49,510 bases of DNA from positions 1 to 49,510 of the forward strand of contig CAILLA010000218.1 in the NCBI GenBank assembly GCA_903834925.1, in the 5' to 3' direction. Position numbers and translations under genes: made by a program. Position 1 is the first letter of the stretch. The number at the start of each line of letters is the position of its first letter. This DNA comes from an uncultured Schlesneria sp. (GTDB lineage Bacteria > Planctomycetota > Planctomycetia > Planctomycetales > Planctomycetaceae). Positions 9,154 through 18,100 of this stretch are shown piece after piece. Below the pieces are notes generated by a model. It searched no databases. It saw only the letters and a list, made by a program, of their open reading frames with translations, and had not been told where the DNA came from.

Positions 9154-9690
9154 CTACGGCAGAAACCCCTTCTCGCGCAGTTCCTGAATATTATCAGGCG
9201 CACTCTGCATGATCCGCTCGGACGCGTACCTCAGCACGGCAAAGCCAGCCAGTGGAGCAGGGGCCGCCAGGATCGCGACCCGATCCTCATCTTCAGCATC
9301 AAGTTGTCGACCAAGTTTTGCGATCGATTCTTCCACGCTGTCGCTGACGATCTGCTTTGACCCGGCTTGATTCTTTAGCCTCAAGTTCGAGAACGAAGCG
9401 GTTCGAGCCAGGATGAACTGAGCCAGATCCTGGTCATTCGCGTCATCAAAAAAATCTTCGAACTCCGGGATACCGCTGTCAGGAGTGATAATCCGGGGAC
9501 GAGCCACTTTGACATTACCACGAATGATGCTGACTGCCTGATCCTCTTTCGGGCCAGACAGAACCAGGTAGTAGGGCAGGTCAGTCTCACCAAAGGTAAA
9601 TAATGAGTACCTGACACCCCGGACGATGTTCACGGCTTCCCAAGCGGCACGAAACCGGCGTTCGTTTGAAAAACTGTCCATCGGAAACAC
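9154..9690 (-). CDS. Conserved hypothetical protein
   Basis: No domain is recognised. The protein is soluble-looking, about 178 residues, with an acidic middle (EFEDFFDDANDQD) and no signal peptide or membrane segment. Three in-frame starts exist. The GTG at 9690 is chosen because GAGGAG at 9699-9704 lies 8 nt upstream; GTG at 9699 would overlap that site and ATG at 9681 would sit too far from it. It is convergent with the Asp-Ser repeat gene. Confidence 0.6.
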   Translation of the reverse strand: MFPMDSFSNERRFRAAWEAVNIVRGVRYSLFTFGETDLPYYLVLSGPKEDQAVSIIRGNVKVARPRIITPDSGIPEFEDFFDDANDQDLAQFILARTASFSNLRLKNQAGSKQIVSDSVEESIAKLGRQLDAEDEDRVAILAAPAPLAGFAVLRYASERIMQSAPDNIQELREKGFLP

Positions 9691-9699
9691 AACCGACAC

Positions 9700-10165
9700 T
9701 CCTCTTGCGGGCCAATATCAAAACACGTTCGATCAGTCCATCAAATCAACGTGGCATACAACAGATGCAACAAGATGCATCTCGATGCAGACGAAGCGAT
9801 AAAAAAACAGGAACTCAACATATGTCAGCCAAACACAATCCAATGTTTGACTGGCCGATATAGTTGAGCCGAATGGGCAAATGAAAACAAGCACCATTTG
9901 GAATTCGCCCGTTGTTGAGGTTTTCGTATGTGACTGTTGACCAACGCCAGGGCCTCCAGAGGTCCGGTGACTCTGGCTATTGGAATCACCGGGCGGTTGG
10001 GCAACGCCGTGAAGCGACGTTCTGCGAGTCGGCGTCATCAGCCAGTCCGGACGGTCGTGGCCTTGCTGGTTGAAAAAACAAAGTCGAGCTTGTAAGTTTT
10101 TCGGACAAGCATGTCCACTTAATCGCGATCATCCAATCATCGTCCTGCAAAATCGGAAATTTATC
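9700..10165. other. Intergenic region before the sulfatase
   Basis: No gene is seen in this 466-bp divergent gap. It contains clustered gatgca words near 9765-9790 and a short hairpin (ccggtga ... tcaccgg) near 9965-9990. The open frame that continues upstream of 10166 to a TTG at 10070 lacks a ribosome binding site. Confidence 0.45.
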
Positions 10166-11710
10166 TTGAATCTCATCAGGCTGACATTCCTTGGTCTTGT
10201 TCTCACTTTTGTTTTCGTCTGCGTTCCGCGCGTGGCGGAAGCTCAGTCGAAGCCCAACATCCTCGTGATCATGGCCGACGATGTCGGCTGGATGAACATC
10301 GCATCTTACGGCGGCGATATTATGGGAGTGAAAACTCCCAATATTGACCGGATCGGTCGGGAAGGGATTCGTTTGACGTCATTTTACGCGCAGCCGAGTT
10401 GCACGGCAGGTCGTGCGGCTTTTCTGACCGGACAGCTTCCCGTACGTACCGGTCTGACGACGGTCGGAACGCCTGGTTCGCCTGCCGGGTTGCAAAAGGA
10501 AGACGTTACTCTCGCCGAAATCCTCAAGTCCAAGGGCTATTCAACCGCCCAATACGGCAAGAACCACCTGGGCGATCTTGAAGAACACCTGCCTCACCGT
10601 CACGGCTTCGACGAGTATTTCGGCAATCTTTATCATCTTAATGGCAACGAAGACCTGGAAGACCCCGATCGCCCGACTGATCCCGAGTTTCGTAAGAAGT
10701 TTGATCCGCGCGGAGTCGTTTCGGGTACCGCCGACGGTCCAACGAAGGATGAAGGCCCGTTGACCACGAAGCGAATGGAGACGTTCGATGATGAGATCGT
10801 CGCCAAGTCGCTCGATTTCCTCGACCGCAAAGCAAAAGACCAGAAGCCATTCTTCCTTTGGCACTGTTCCGCTCGCCTGCACGTTTTCTTCCACTTCAAG
10901 GAAGGTGTTCGTGGCAAGTCCCGCGCAGGACGCGAGGACGTTTACGGTGACGCCCTGGCCGAACATGATGGACACGTCGGCCAACTCCTGGCAAAGCTGG
11001 AGGCAACTGGCCTCGATAAGAACACGATTGTGGTCTACGTGACGGACAACGGAGCCTACCAGTATATGTGGCCCGAAGGAGGGACCAGTCCCTTTCGCGG
11101 CGATAAAGGAACGACTTGGGAAGGGGGCGTGCGCGCTCCATGCATGGTTCGCTGGCCAGGTTCTCCGGGTGGGCGCGTCAGCAGCGAGATTGTGGACATG
11201 ACCGACTTACTGCCCACTTTGACTTCTGCCGCTGGCGAGACAGATTCCGTTGAGAAACTGAAGAAAGGGGCCGACTACGGCGGCAAGAACTACAAGGTTC
11301 ATCTCGATGGCTACGACCAGACAGCCCTTTTCACGGGTAAGAGTGACAAGTCCGCACGCAAGTTTGTCTTCTACTACGACGAGACTGTGCTCACGGCGAT
11401 CCGTTATGACTCGTTCAAGGTCAGCTTCTCAATCAAGGAAGGGGGGCACTGGGATGATCCATTGATCGGACTTGGTCGCCCGATGATCACCAATCTCCGC
11501 ATGGACCCATTCGAACGTCAAACCGGCGATGTGAACCGTCAGTACGCGGAACACAAAACCTGGGTACTCACACCCATTGTGGGGATCGCTGAGAAACACC
11601 TGATGACCTTCCGTGACTTTTCCGTTCGCCAGATTGGTCTGAGCGCACAGATGGGTAAGACCATCGAAGGAATTCAGTCGCAGATCCTCAAGATCAGGCA
11701 GCAGCAATAA
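10166..11710 (+). CDS. Secreted type I sulfatase (arylsulfatase family)
   Basis: Hydrolyses sulfate esters, probably of polysaccharides, outside the cytoplasm; substrate not predictable. The N-terminal metal site IMADDVGWMN, the formylglycine signature SCTAGR (Cys79) and the later VTDNGAYQYMWPEGG block are diagnostic. The signal peptide ends in AEAQ. TTG at 10166 is chosen because it puts the signal peptide at the very N-terminus and has CGGAA 7 nt upstream. The same frame extends to TTG at 10070, adding 32 residues that do not look like a signal. Length 514 residues is normal for the family. Cys-type sulfatases need a formylglycine-generating enzyme or anSME, not encoded in this window. Confidence 0.92.
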   Translation: MNLIRLTFLGLVLTFVFVCVPRVAEAQSKPNILVIMADDVGWMNIASYGGDIMGVKTPNIDRIGREGIRLTSFYAQPSCTAGRAAFLTGQLPVRTGLTTVGTPGSPAGLQKEDVTLAEILKSKGYSTAQYGKNHLGDLEEHLPHRHGFDEYFGNLYHLNGNEDLEDPDRPTDPEFRKKFDPRGVVSGTADGPTKDEGPLTTKRMETFDDEIVAKSLDFLDRKAKDQKPFFLWHCSARLHVFFHFKEGVRGKSRAGREDVYGDALAEHDGHVGQLLAKLEATGLDKNTIVVYVTDNGAYQYMWPEGGTSPFRGDKGTTWEGGVRAPCMVRWPGSPGGRVSSEIVDMTDLLPTLTSAAGETDSVEKLKKGADYGGKNYKVHLDGYDQTALFTGKSDKSARKFVFYYDETVLTAIRYDSFKVSFSIKEGGHWDDPLIGLGRPMITNLRMDPFERQTGDVNRQYAEHKTWVLTPIVGIAEKHLMTFRDFSVRQIGLSAQMGKTIEGIQSQILKIRQQQ

Positions 11711-12239
11711 TTCCACATCATTTGGCAGCGATTGATGAGGCTTTGAACCTGGTTTGCCAGCAGCCTCAATGTCCAATCCAACAAAGCAAAAGTCCTTTGC
11801 CACCGCAATCGGCAGAAACCTTCTACATCGGAAACCTTTATCGTTTTGCTGAACACATCCGACGCTGGCAGCGTCGCCCACGTGGCCGACGCTGCTAGCG
11901 TCGGACCGCATGCGTAAGCCGCAGAGCGGCGACCGAGTAGAGCCTGGGGCAGTTTCGGCACCAGGTTTCGCCGAATCAAGACAAACAAAAAGCCCCCTCG
12001 GGGCGACCGAGATTGGACGTCCAAGCCAATTGTTGCAATTGATCCCGTTCCATTCTCGATTGGGAGGCGGCGAAACGTTGACGGATTCGACTCGGTCGCC
12101 GCGCTGCGGCGCTTAGAACTGGCGGAACGTGAACGCATCGACCACGCGATGTCACTCAGTCAAAGTCGACTCGTTTCCCGCTTTGGCAATCATCAGACAC
12201 AAGCGAGCAAGATTCGGCGACAAAACGCCACAAAAATGG
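11711..12239. other. Non-coding, repeat-bearing DNA after the sulfatase
   Basis: No gene recognised. The stretch contains a hairpin ccgacgctgctagcgtcgg near 11891-11909 and a long inverted repeat: agccgcagagcggcgaccga near 11918-11938 mirrors a segment near 12090-12112 (tcggtcgccgcgctgcggcg). The bracketed 195 bp may be another non-autonomous element. The end of the stretch (cgccacaaaaatgggtgcca) matches the sequence in front of the 13910 repeat copy. Confidence 0.5.
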
Positions 12240-12582
12240 GTGCCACGGTCTTACCATCTTCGGTAAGGCCGTGCTCTTCAGACGTGTGATCGAATCATGA
12301 AGACACGGCCTTGTCGAAGACTCCAGTGAGGCTTTGCCTCAGACCAAAGTAGCCATCATCGCTCCGCGTGATGAGCTTTGTTCGAGAACCTACCAAATTC
12401 CAATCCGCATGTTCTCAAATCAGAAATTCAAACGGAATATCTGTCCCGATGCGTCGGCAACGTTTGAATCGTTTCCGACGCATGCTCATCACGCGGAGCG
12501 ATGATGGCTACTTTTGCAAAATTCCTGAAACTTGACTCAATGAGTCAAGTTTCAGGCCCGAAGAAGTCCAAAACCGTGGCAC
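12240..12582 (+). repeat. Palindromic element copy interrupted by a ~240-bp insertion
   Basis: The left part (12240 to about 12326) and right part (about 12567-12582, ccaaaaccgtggcac) together equal the intact copy at 13910-14007. The DNA between them is absent from that copy. The inserted DNA carries a perfect inverted repeat of about 25 bp (gccatcatcgctccgcgtga near 12353-12372 and its inverse near 12484-12508) and a hairpin cttgactcaatgagtcaag. The word tcca stands at both junctions and could be a target duplication. Confidence 0.7.
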
Positions 12583-12885
12583 CTCGGATCGATACCGTTT
12601 TGAAAATTTCCAGATCATCAAACGTCAGTGAGTCTCTAATTCGGCCACCAGGGCAAAGGCCCGTTAACCACCCTTGGATTCGGTCCGAACAGTGGAAGGG
12701 ATGGGGTCTCGTTTGGATTGCGACTTTCGACTCCTGAGCAACTTGACGTGGGATGTGTCGCCAAGGTTTTTTGGCACATGGAGCGGAAGCGCGGCGAACC
12801 GAATGTGGCGGCTCTCAACTTTCTAATTTCCCGCCGAAGGCGCGATTCATGACATGAACTAAGGCAATTTTATCAGGAGCAAAGT
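12583..12885 (+). repeat. Direct repeat copy A (~300 bp)
   Basis: Closely matches copy B at 14008-14310 over its whole length, sharing gtcagtgagtctct, aaggcaaaggcccgttaacc, ggggtctcgtttggattgcg, acatggagcggaagcg and atcaggagca. Partial copies are at 14969-15068 and 26783-26880. No coding potential is seen. Confidence 0.8.
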
Positions 12886-12984
12886 CATCCCACAGGGGCC
12901 AACTGTGCCATTGGAATGTGCTGCTGTCGATTGCGGCGTGTCGGTCCCCGACTCGGCCCTTTGTAGCGGTGGCCTGTACGAATA

Positions 12985-13041
12985 ATGACAATCCTCGTCG
13001 ACACCAGCATTTGTATCGCATTTCTTGGCGTTCAACGTTAA
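12985..13041 (+). pseudogene. Fragment of a PIN-domain (VapC-like) toxin
   Basis: A 19-codon frame reads MTILVDTSICIAFLGVQR then stop. LVDTSICIAFL is the N-terminal active-site strand of PIN-domain RNases (first catalytic Asp in VDTS). The rest of the domain is missing. The ATG overlaps a TAA by 1 nt, the junction usual between antitoxin and toxin genes, but no recognisable antitoxin remains upstream. The match is short, so this is tentative. Confidence 0.4.
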
Positions 13042-13178
13042 GCACTTCGATCGGATATCCGGGTTTGGAAACGGCATGCACCGAAAACGTATTCGCACTT
13101 CCGTTTGAGGGGCAAATATCGGTACGATCAGTACGGAAACATTCTGCAAAACGGGCATCGTCAACAACGGAGATTTTC

Positions 13179-13415
13179 ATGGCGTCCATCGAGTTGAAAT
13201 CGAGAGCCGATGCCAACGGCGTATTGAATTTGTCGATTCCATTAGGTCACGCAGACGCGAACTGCGAAGTCCGGGTCGTTGTGGAACGATTGTCCAAATC
13301 AATGACCGACGAAGAGCGGAAACAGGCCATACTTGCCACTGCGGGAAGTATTTCAGACCCGACATTCAAAAGGCATCCGCAGGGCGATTATGAAAAGCGA
13401 GACGCGTTGCCCTGA
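13179..13415 (+). CDS. vapB: VapB-type antitoxin
   Basis: A 78-residue protein directly upstream of, and overlapping by one base (TGATG), a PIN toxin reading frame. The C-terminal stretch ATAGSISDPTFKRHPQGDYE is typical of antitoxins paired with VapC; this part normally wraps the toxin active site. The N-terminal half would be the DNA-binding and dimerisation part. ATG at 13179 is preferred over longer frames because a CGGAG site precedes it at about 13167-13171. Its toxin is interrupted by a stop codon, so the antitoxin may be an orphan or may still neutralise related toxins. Confidence 0.8.
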   Translation: MASIELKSRADANGVLNLSIPLGHADANCEVRVVVERLSKSMTDEERKQAILATAGSISDPTFKRHPQGDYEKRDALP

Positions 13416-13822
13416 TGAAATACCTGCTCGATACGAACGCTTGCGTCGCACATCTGCGAGGTAAAAACGCAGGAAGCATCACAAGTCGGCTTCTTGCGCG
13501 TACGGGCGACATCACATTATGTTCTGTCGTAAAAGCAGAACTCTTGTATGGAGCCGAGCGAAGCGCCAACTACATTCGGAACCATGCCTGACTAAGTGCA
13601 TTTTTCGATTTGTTTCCATCGTTTTCGTTCATGGATTCCGCCGCCGTAATCTACGGAAGAATTCGAGCCCATCTTGAAAACCTTGGAACTCCGATCGGCC
13701 CAAACGACCTGATCATTGCGTCGATCGCAATTGCCGAAGGCTTGATACTCGTTACCCACAACACATCAGAATTCGGTCGCGTTCCCGGATTGCAAATCGA
13801 AGATTGGCAAGCAGCACCTTGA
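13415..13822 (+). pseudogene. vapC: VapC PIN-domain toxin with in-frame TGA
   Basis: One continuous frame encodes a complete PIN-domain ribonuclease except for TGA at codon 59 (13589-13591). Before it: MKYLLDTN (Asp6) and VVKAELLYGAERS (Glu42). After it, in the same frame: YGRIRAHLENLGTPIGPNDL (Asp98) and LVTHNTSEFGRVPGL. All expected catalytic positions are therefore present and only one codon breaks the gene. The first 58 residues alone cannot form the active site. A TTG at 13610 could in principle restart translation, but the product would lack Asp6 and Glu42. It may be a real nonsense mutation disarming the toxin or a sequencing error. Confidence 0.85.
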
Positions 13823-13854
13823 CATGCGGCACCATTCCAGAGGGCACGCGGTTA

Positions 13855-14007
13855 AGATCATCAGCCGTAAGCGAGTCTCTAATTCAGCCAAAGAACGCCA
13901 CGAAAATGGGTGCCACAGTTTTACCGTCTTCGGTAAGGCCGTGCTCTTCGGACGCGTGATCGAAACATGAAGACACGGCCTTGTCGATGACTCCAAAACC
14001 GTGGCAC
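13855..14007 (+). repeat. Palindromic element copy (PE, 98 bp) with flanking repeat
   Basis: The element proper is 13910-14007, gtgccacagttttaccgtct to aaaaccgtggcac. It is preceded by a short stretch (13855-13909, with gtaagcgagtctctaattc) resembling the start of the ~300-bp direct repeat. It begins about 30 bp after the broken vapC gene and runs straight into direct repeat copy B. Confidence 0.8.
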
Positions 14008-14310
14008 CCTGGATCGATACAGTTTTGAAATTTTCTGTGATCGTCAGCCGTCAGTGAGTCTCTGATTCGGCCACCAAGGCAAAGGCCCGTTAACCACCCT
14101 TGTATTCGGACCAAACTGAGGAGGGGGTGGGGTCTCGTTTGGATTGCGACTTTCGACTCTTAAGCAACTTGACGTTGGAAATGCCGCCAAGGTTTTTTGG
14201 TACATGGAGCGGAAGCGCGTGGGAAACCAATATGGCGGCTCTCAATCGTCTGCTTCCTCGCCGAAGCCGTGGTTCATGACAGGAAAAATGGCGATTTCAT
14301 CAGGAGCAGG
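14008..14310 (+). repeat. Direct repeat copy B (~300 bp)
   Basis: Pairs with copy A at 12583-12885 in the same orientation and at the same distance from a palindromic element. Together they bracket the first vapBC locus. It ends directly at the stop of the second, minus-strand toxin gene. Confidence 0.8.
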
Positions 14311-14312
14311 AG

Positions 14313-14729
14313 TTAAAGATCGTCGAGAGACAGGAATGAAAAACCTGGTGCCGCATTGACCAGCTTCGAATCGGCAGTCAGAAGAGGGCAGCCTTCTTCT
14401 TCACTCAGGGCAAGGTAAGTCGCATCGTAAATGCTTACGCGAATCTGAGAGGCGATTTGGAAAGCTCGCGGGAAGAGCGATGATGAGGGGCAAATGATGG
14501 GCTGATGACGAATCAGATCGCCGTAGAAAAGCGTGAGATCTTTTGCGGGAATTTTCCCATTGCGCGCAGCGATCACCAGAACATTCCCGATTTCCAGGAA
14601 GTATAAGTCAGGAGCGATGAGTTCGTGAATCCCGTGACGGAAGTCGTCACGAAGTTGCAATGCCTTCGAAGAGTTATGCTCTTGAAGGATTGTCTTCACG
14701 CCGATGCTGGCATCAATGACCAGTTTCAC
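14313..14729 (-). CDS. vapC: VapC-type PIN-domain ribonuclease toxin
   Basis: Toxin of a type II toxin-antitoxin pair, expected to cleave RNA when the antitoxin is lost. The 138-residue PIN domain has all four acidic positions: VIDAS (Asp6), FLEIGN (Glu46), YDATYLAL (Asp102) and LLTADSKL (Asp120), so it should be active. The frame runs upstream to 14891, but GTG at 14729 is chosen because it places VKLVID at the start as in relatives and overlaps the end of the antitoxin gene by 17 nt, indicating coupled translation. It differs in sequence from the interrupted toxin at 13415, so the two are separate acquisitions, not a duplication. Confidence 0.88.
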   Translation of the reverse strand: MKLVIDASIGVKTILQEHNSSKALQLRDDFRHGIHELIAPDLYFLEIGNVLVIAARNGKIPAKDLTLFYGDLIRHQPIICPSSSLFPRAFQIASQIRVSIYDATYLALSEEEGCPLLTADSKLVNAAPGFSFLSLDDL

Positions 14730-14916
14730 GAGATTGACGGATATAAGGGACAGCGATGTCGAGTTCGCCCTGCTCTCGGAAAATTCGTTCGCGGGCTTCT
14801 GCTGCACGTTCCGCGATACGGGCATCGACATCAGCGGGCACAGGGCGACCAGCCAGGAACGCGTCCGTGACGACCTTGGTGTCCTCTTCAATCGTGGGTG
14901 CAGTCTCAGTCTTCAT
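14713..14916 (-). CDS. Antitoxin of the second PIN toxin pair
   Basis: A 67-residue protein immediately upstream of the PIN toxin, with overlapping ends. The first 15 residues are acidic. The centre (GRPVPADVDARIAERAAEAR) looks helical, and the C-terminal part (FREQGELDIAVPYIRQSR) would be the toxin-binding tail. No classic DNA-binding fold is obvious. Identified mainly by size, charge and position. The pair probably shares one autoregulated promoter in the 14917-15000 gap. Confidence 0.75.
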   Translation of the reverse strand: MKTETAPTIEEDTKVVTDAFLAGRPVPADVDARIAERAAEARERIFREQGELDIAVPYIRQSRETGH

Positions 14917-14968
14917 AATGTTTGAATTGTCGGAAGATTGGCGCGAAAGTCAATTGGAATCGTGTATT

Positions 14969-15068
14969 GTCTACCGTAAGAGAATTTCTGATTCGGTCGC
15001 AAAGGCAAAGGCCCGTTACGTACCTTTGTATTGGGGCTCCACGCTGTGTAGCGGGCGGGGACTCGTGC
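14969..15068 (+). repeat. Partial, diverged copy of the ~300-bp direct repeat (copy C)
   Basis: Matches the centre of copies A and B: agagaatttctgattcggtc, aaggcaaaggcccgttac, cctttgtattgggg, then ggggactcgt. It lies just upstream of the large nuclease-tailed gene, so its leader or promoter is embedded in repeat sequence. Confidence 0.6.
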
Positions 15069-15130
15069 CAAACGCGAACTAAAACAGTCAATTGGGTGTC
15101 AGGAAGAGATAAATACAAAAGGATCGTCCC

Positions 15131-18100
15131 ATGGAAGTTGAAGATCAAATTCGATTGCAGGAGTTTCTGGCCTTCGGCACCACGGATCCGACGCCATCAA
15201 TGCTACTAACTGAACACGCTACGACGAAGCGGATACTTTCACAGACCAACCCGGAAGACGCGACCCTACTTTTTGCTTCATTACTTCTGAACCCAAAATA
15301 CCAAGCCAATTGTGTGCGGCTCGAGGCTCTTATTCATCTATCTCTCACAGCTGCTGACGGTACCTGCAAGATGTTACCGGACAAAGCCCAAGAGTGTTTT
15401 GATGACCTCGGAACTGGGCGATGTGGCACTCGGGAAGACCCGATTGAAGATGTCTTCGTGAATCTGGTCGTCACCGATCGCGGCAATTTTCGCGTTCTCG
15501 AAGGGACTTGGGAGTCTGGAGGATTTTATCTGCAGCGATTCCTCGATGTCCTTGCGACGACTCCAAATGGCGAGATTTTCGTGAAATTGCGAGACAGCAC
15601 GCACGCCTTACTTAAGTTGTCGGATGAGGTTTGTCATCGTTTTACTCTCGAACGATATACAGTGGGAAAAGAGTATCCGGCACAGCATATTGACGCTACC
15701 GACATATCGACCGCCGTACCACAACGACTCGTATTCACTGAGGCTCAATTGGAGCAACTCGGAATAAAGATGTCGGAATTGGACGATTTCATTCTAACCA
15801 ATGAATGGCGCGAGAAGCTTTCAGAAATCCCGATTGGTTCCTCCCCTCTTCAACAACTCCCATTGATCGTCGTAAACACCGGAATCGCATTCGCGCTCCC
15901 GACGGCATCGACTTACGCGATTCGGATGTATTTGACGCGTCGTTTTATAGAAGGTGGATTTCGAGACGCACTGATCAAGCTGTTAGGAAGTTTGTACATC
16001 AAGCTCTTTAGGCACACTCCTGATTTCGGTCTCCCTCGCCAATATCCATCGCAATTCGCTGGGTTTGCGCCCATAACTGCAGAATGCATAGAGCACATTG
16101 ATACTGGCCGCTACGTGCACACGCTCCTGATACTTGACGATTTCGAAAACATAAAGAGCACCGGAATTGCCGGAATCAATGATGGCCAGTCAAAGCATGC
16201 GAACGCTGTGTACGACATTGTTGCCAGCGCCATGGAACATGCCGAAAAACAACAAGGTTTTCGTAAGGGACTAACGTTAATTATTGGGTGTGGGATTGGA
16301 CGTGGAGGAGTTCTTCCGATCCCAGATCTCGGCGATAAGTGGTCAGTGCATGCGATGAGCGCTCCCGATCTTGTCACACTCGGCTGGACGAGGAACTTCG
16401 ACCTCATCAAATTATGGAAGATCCTTGAGGCGTTCGAGCGTTTAGAAGCATCCGGGGTTAAGCTCTTCAATATTAACGGACTACTTAATTTAATTGGATG
16501 GATGAAGTCGAACGATTGGCAAGTCCTACCACATGCGCGCATGCCAAAGGAGTTTCGTCTCGGTGGAATTCTACAACTTCCCACGAATTCGCTGTTGAAT
16601 CTTCGCGCCGGCTCAGCTTTAGAATCTGATCGACTTGGAATTCGGCACCCGCTCAAAGGAATCGTGCATTGTCGCAAGTTAAATGATTCTTTCTTTGAAT
16701 CGGACGCCGATTTGCCGATTTACATGCCCGAACAAATTGCCGTAGGTGGTGATATTCCGTTTATTTACCGATCCCACAACACTGACTGGTGGTGTGTGGT
16801 GACCGGCCCCAATCATGACGTACTCTACGAGCGATGGCAGACATTGAAGACATGGATCCCACGCATCGTTCCGGCTATCGAGCAAATAACAGTCGGATTT
16901 CCGACAACAATCTGTATTGCTGTCAACTTTTCAAGTTGCGTAGGTGACGGACCGACGCAGCCAATCCCCGCCGTCACCGAAATTCGAAAGTCGATTGTTG
17001 TCGATCAATCGCGCGATGGATCGATACGGCTCACTGTCGGGGTTGCATTTGAAAATGGATTGCAAGCCGCAACGAACATTTCGGAATCCATTCTAGTTGA
17101 AAAGCTTTGTTTTGCGATTCTCGATCTGGTATCTGCTAATCTTTCGGAGCGAGAGTTCAAATCTCTTCTGGCGCAAATCGTCCCAAATGAGCACGCCAGA
17201 CACTTGCACGCGTTTCATGCGAGAAGCTTTCGTGACTATGTATCCCGTACGTTGCGAGATCCGCCAATTGAAATAGACGAGTCGGACTCCGCTGTGCTGC
17301 GCGTAGGATTGGCGTTTCGTGTTGAGCCACGTGATAGGGGGCGGTTTTCAACTCGGTCCAAGGGACAGTCGACACGATTTCTGAATTCCGTCGTCAGAGT
17401 TCTGGAGTCGGAATTGTGCGAATTGGTCAAACATTTTGATCGAGAAAAACTCGTGGAAATGGCCTTACTTAATCATGAACGAGCAATATTCGCGCGTCGG
17501 CGTTGGACGAAGACAGCGAAAGCGAATTTGGCGATTCGCAATGCTCCAAATATCACGCTCGATTTCATCGCCCGAAAAGACGGTAATCAAAGTTCAGTGA
17601 TTTTTCCAAGTCAAATTATCGCCGAGATTGCGATCTGCGAGGCTGCTTCGTCGGGTGGCATAGTTCCAGGTAGGCTGGATTTTATGCGAATGATGACTTT
17701 GATCATTGCAATCGCGGAACTCGGCGGCTGGTCAGATGCGATTCACCTCGACGCCATGCCGCCAAATTTAACGATCACTGCAATGGGTGACATTCAAGCG
17801 AACACTCAGTTTCGTAGCGACGTCTTGATGCCCTTCTCATTGAAGCACAGCAAGCAGCGGCTCACAGACTCAGTCGAAAGGTTTCAGGATAATTACCAAC
17901 CCCTGCAAGTCGAGAAATCTCGTGAAACGCTCGATTCGCGGTTTGAAGACGCTTGGAAAGAAGAATTTGGCTTTGATCTCCGAGATATTGCGATCTTCAT
18001 AGATAGTTTAGAAAACATCGGAATCGACAGGGCCTGCGCAGTCTTTTCCATAACGAAAAACAGCCTAATTACGGGGTGCAGTACGGAGCCGAGTGTGACA

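Noticed and set aside
13610-13822. Separate 70-aa gene downstream of a short toxin gene
   Set aside because: It is the in-frame continuation of vapC after a TGA, not an independent gene.
14730-14891. N-terminal extension of the second VapC toxin
   Set aside because: It overlaps the antitoxin gene in another frame; PIN toxins start at the VKLVID strand, supporting GTG 14729.
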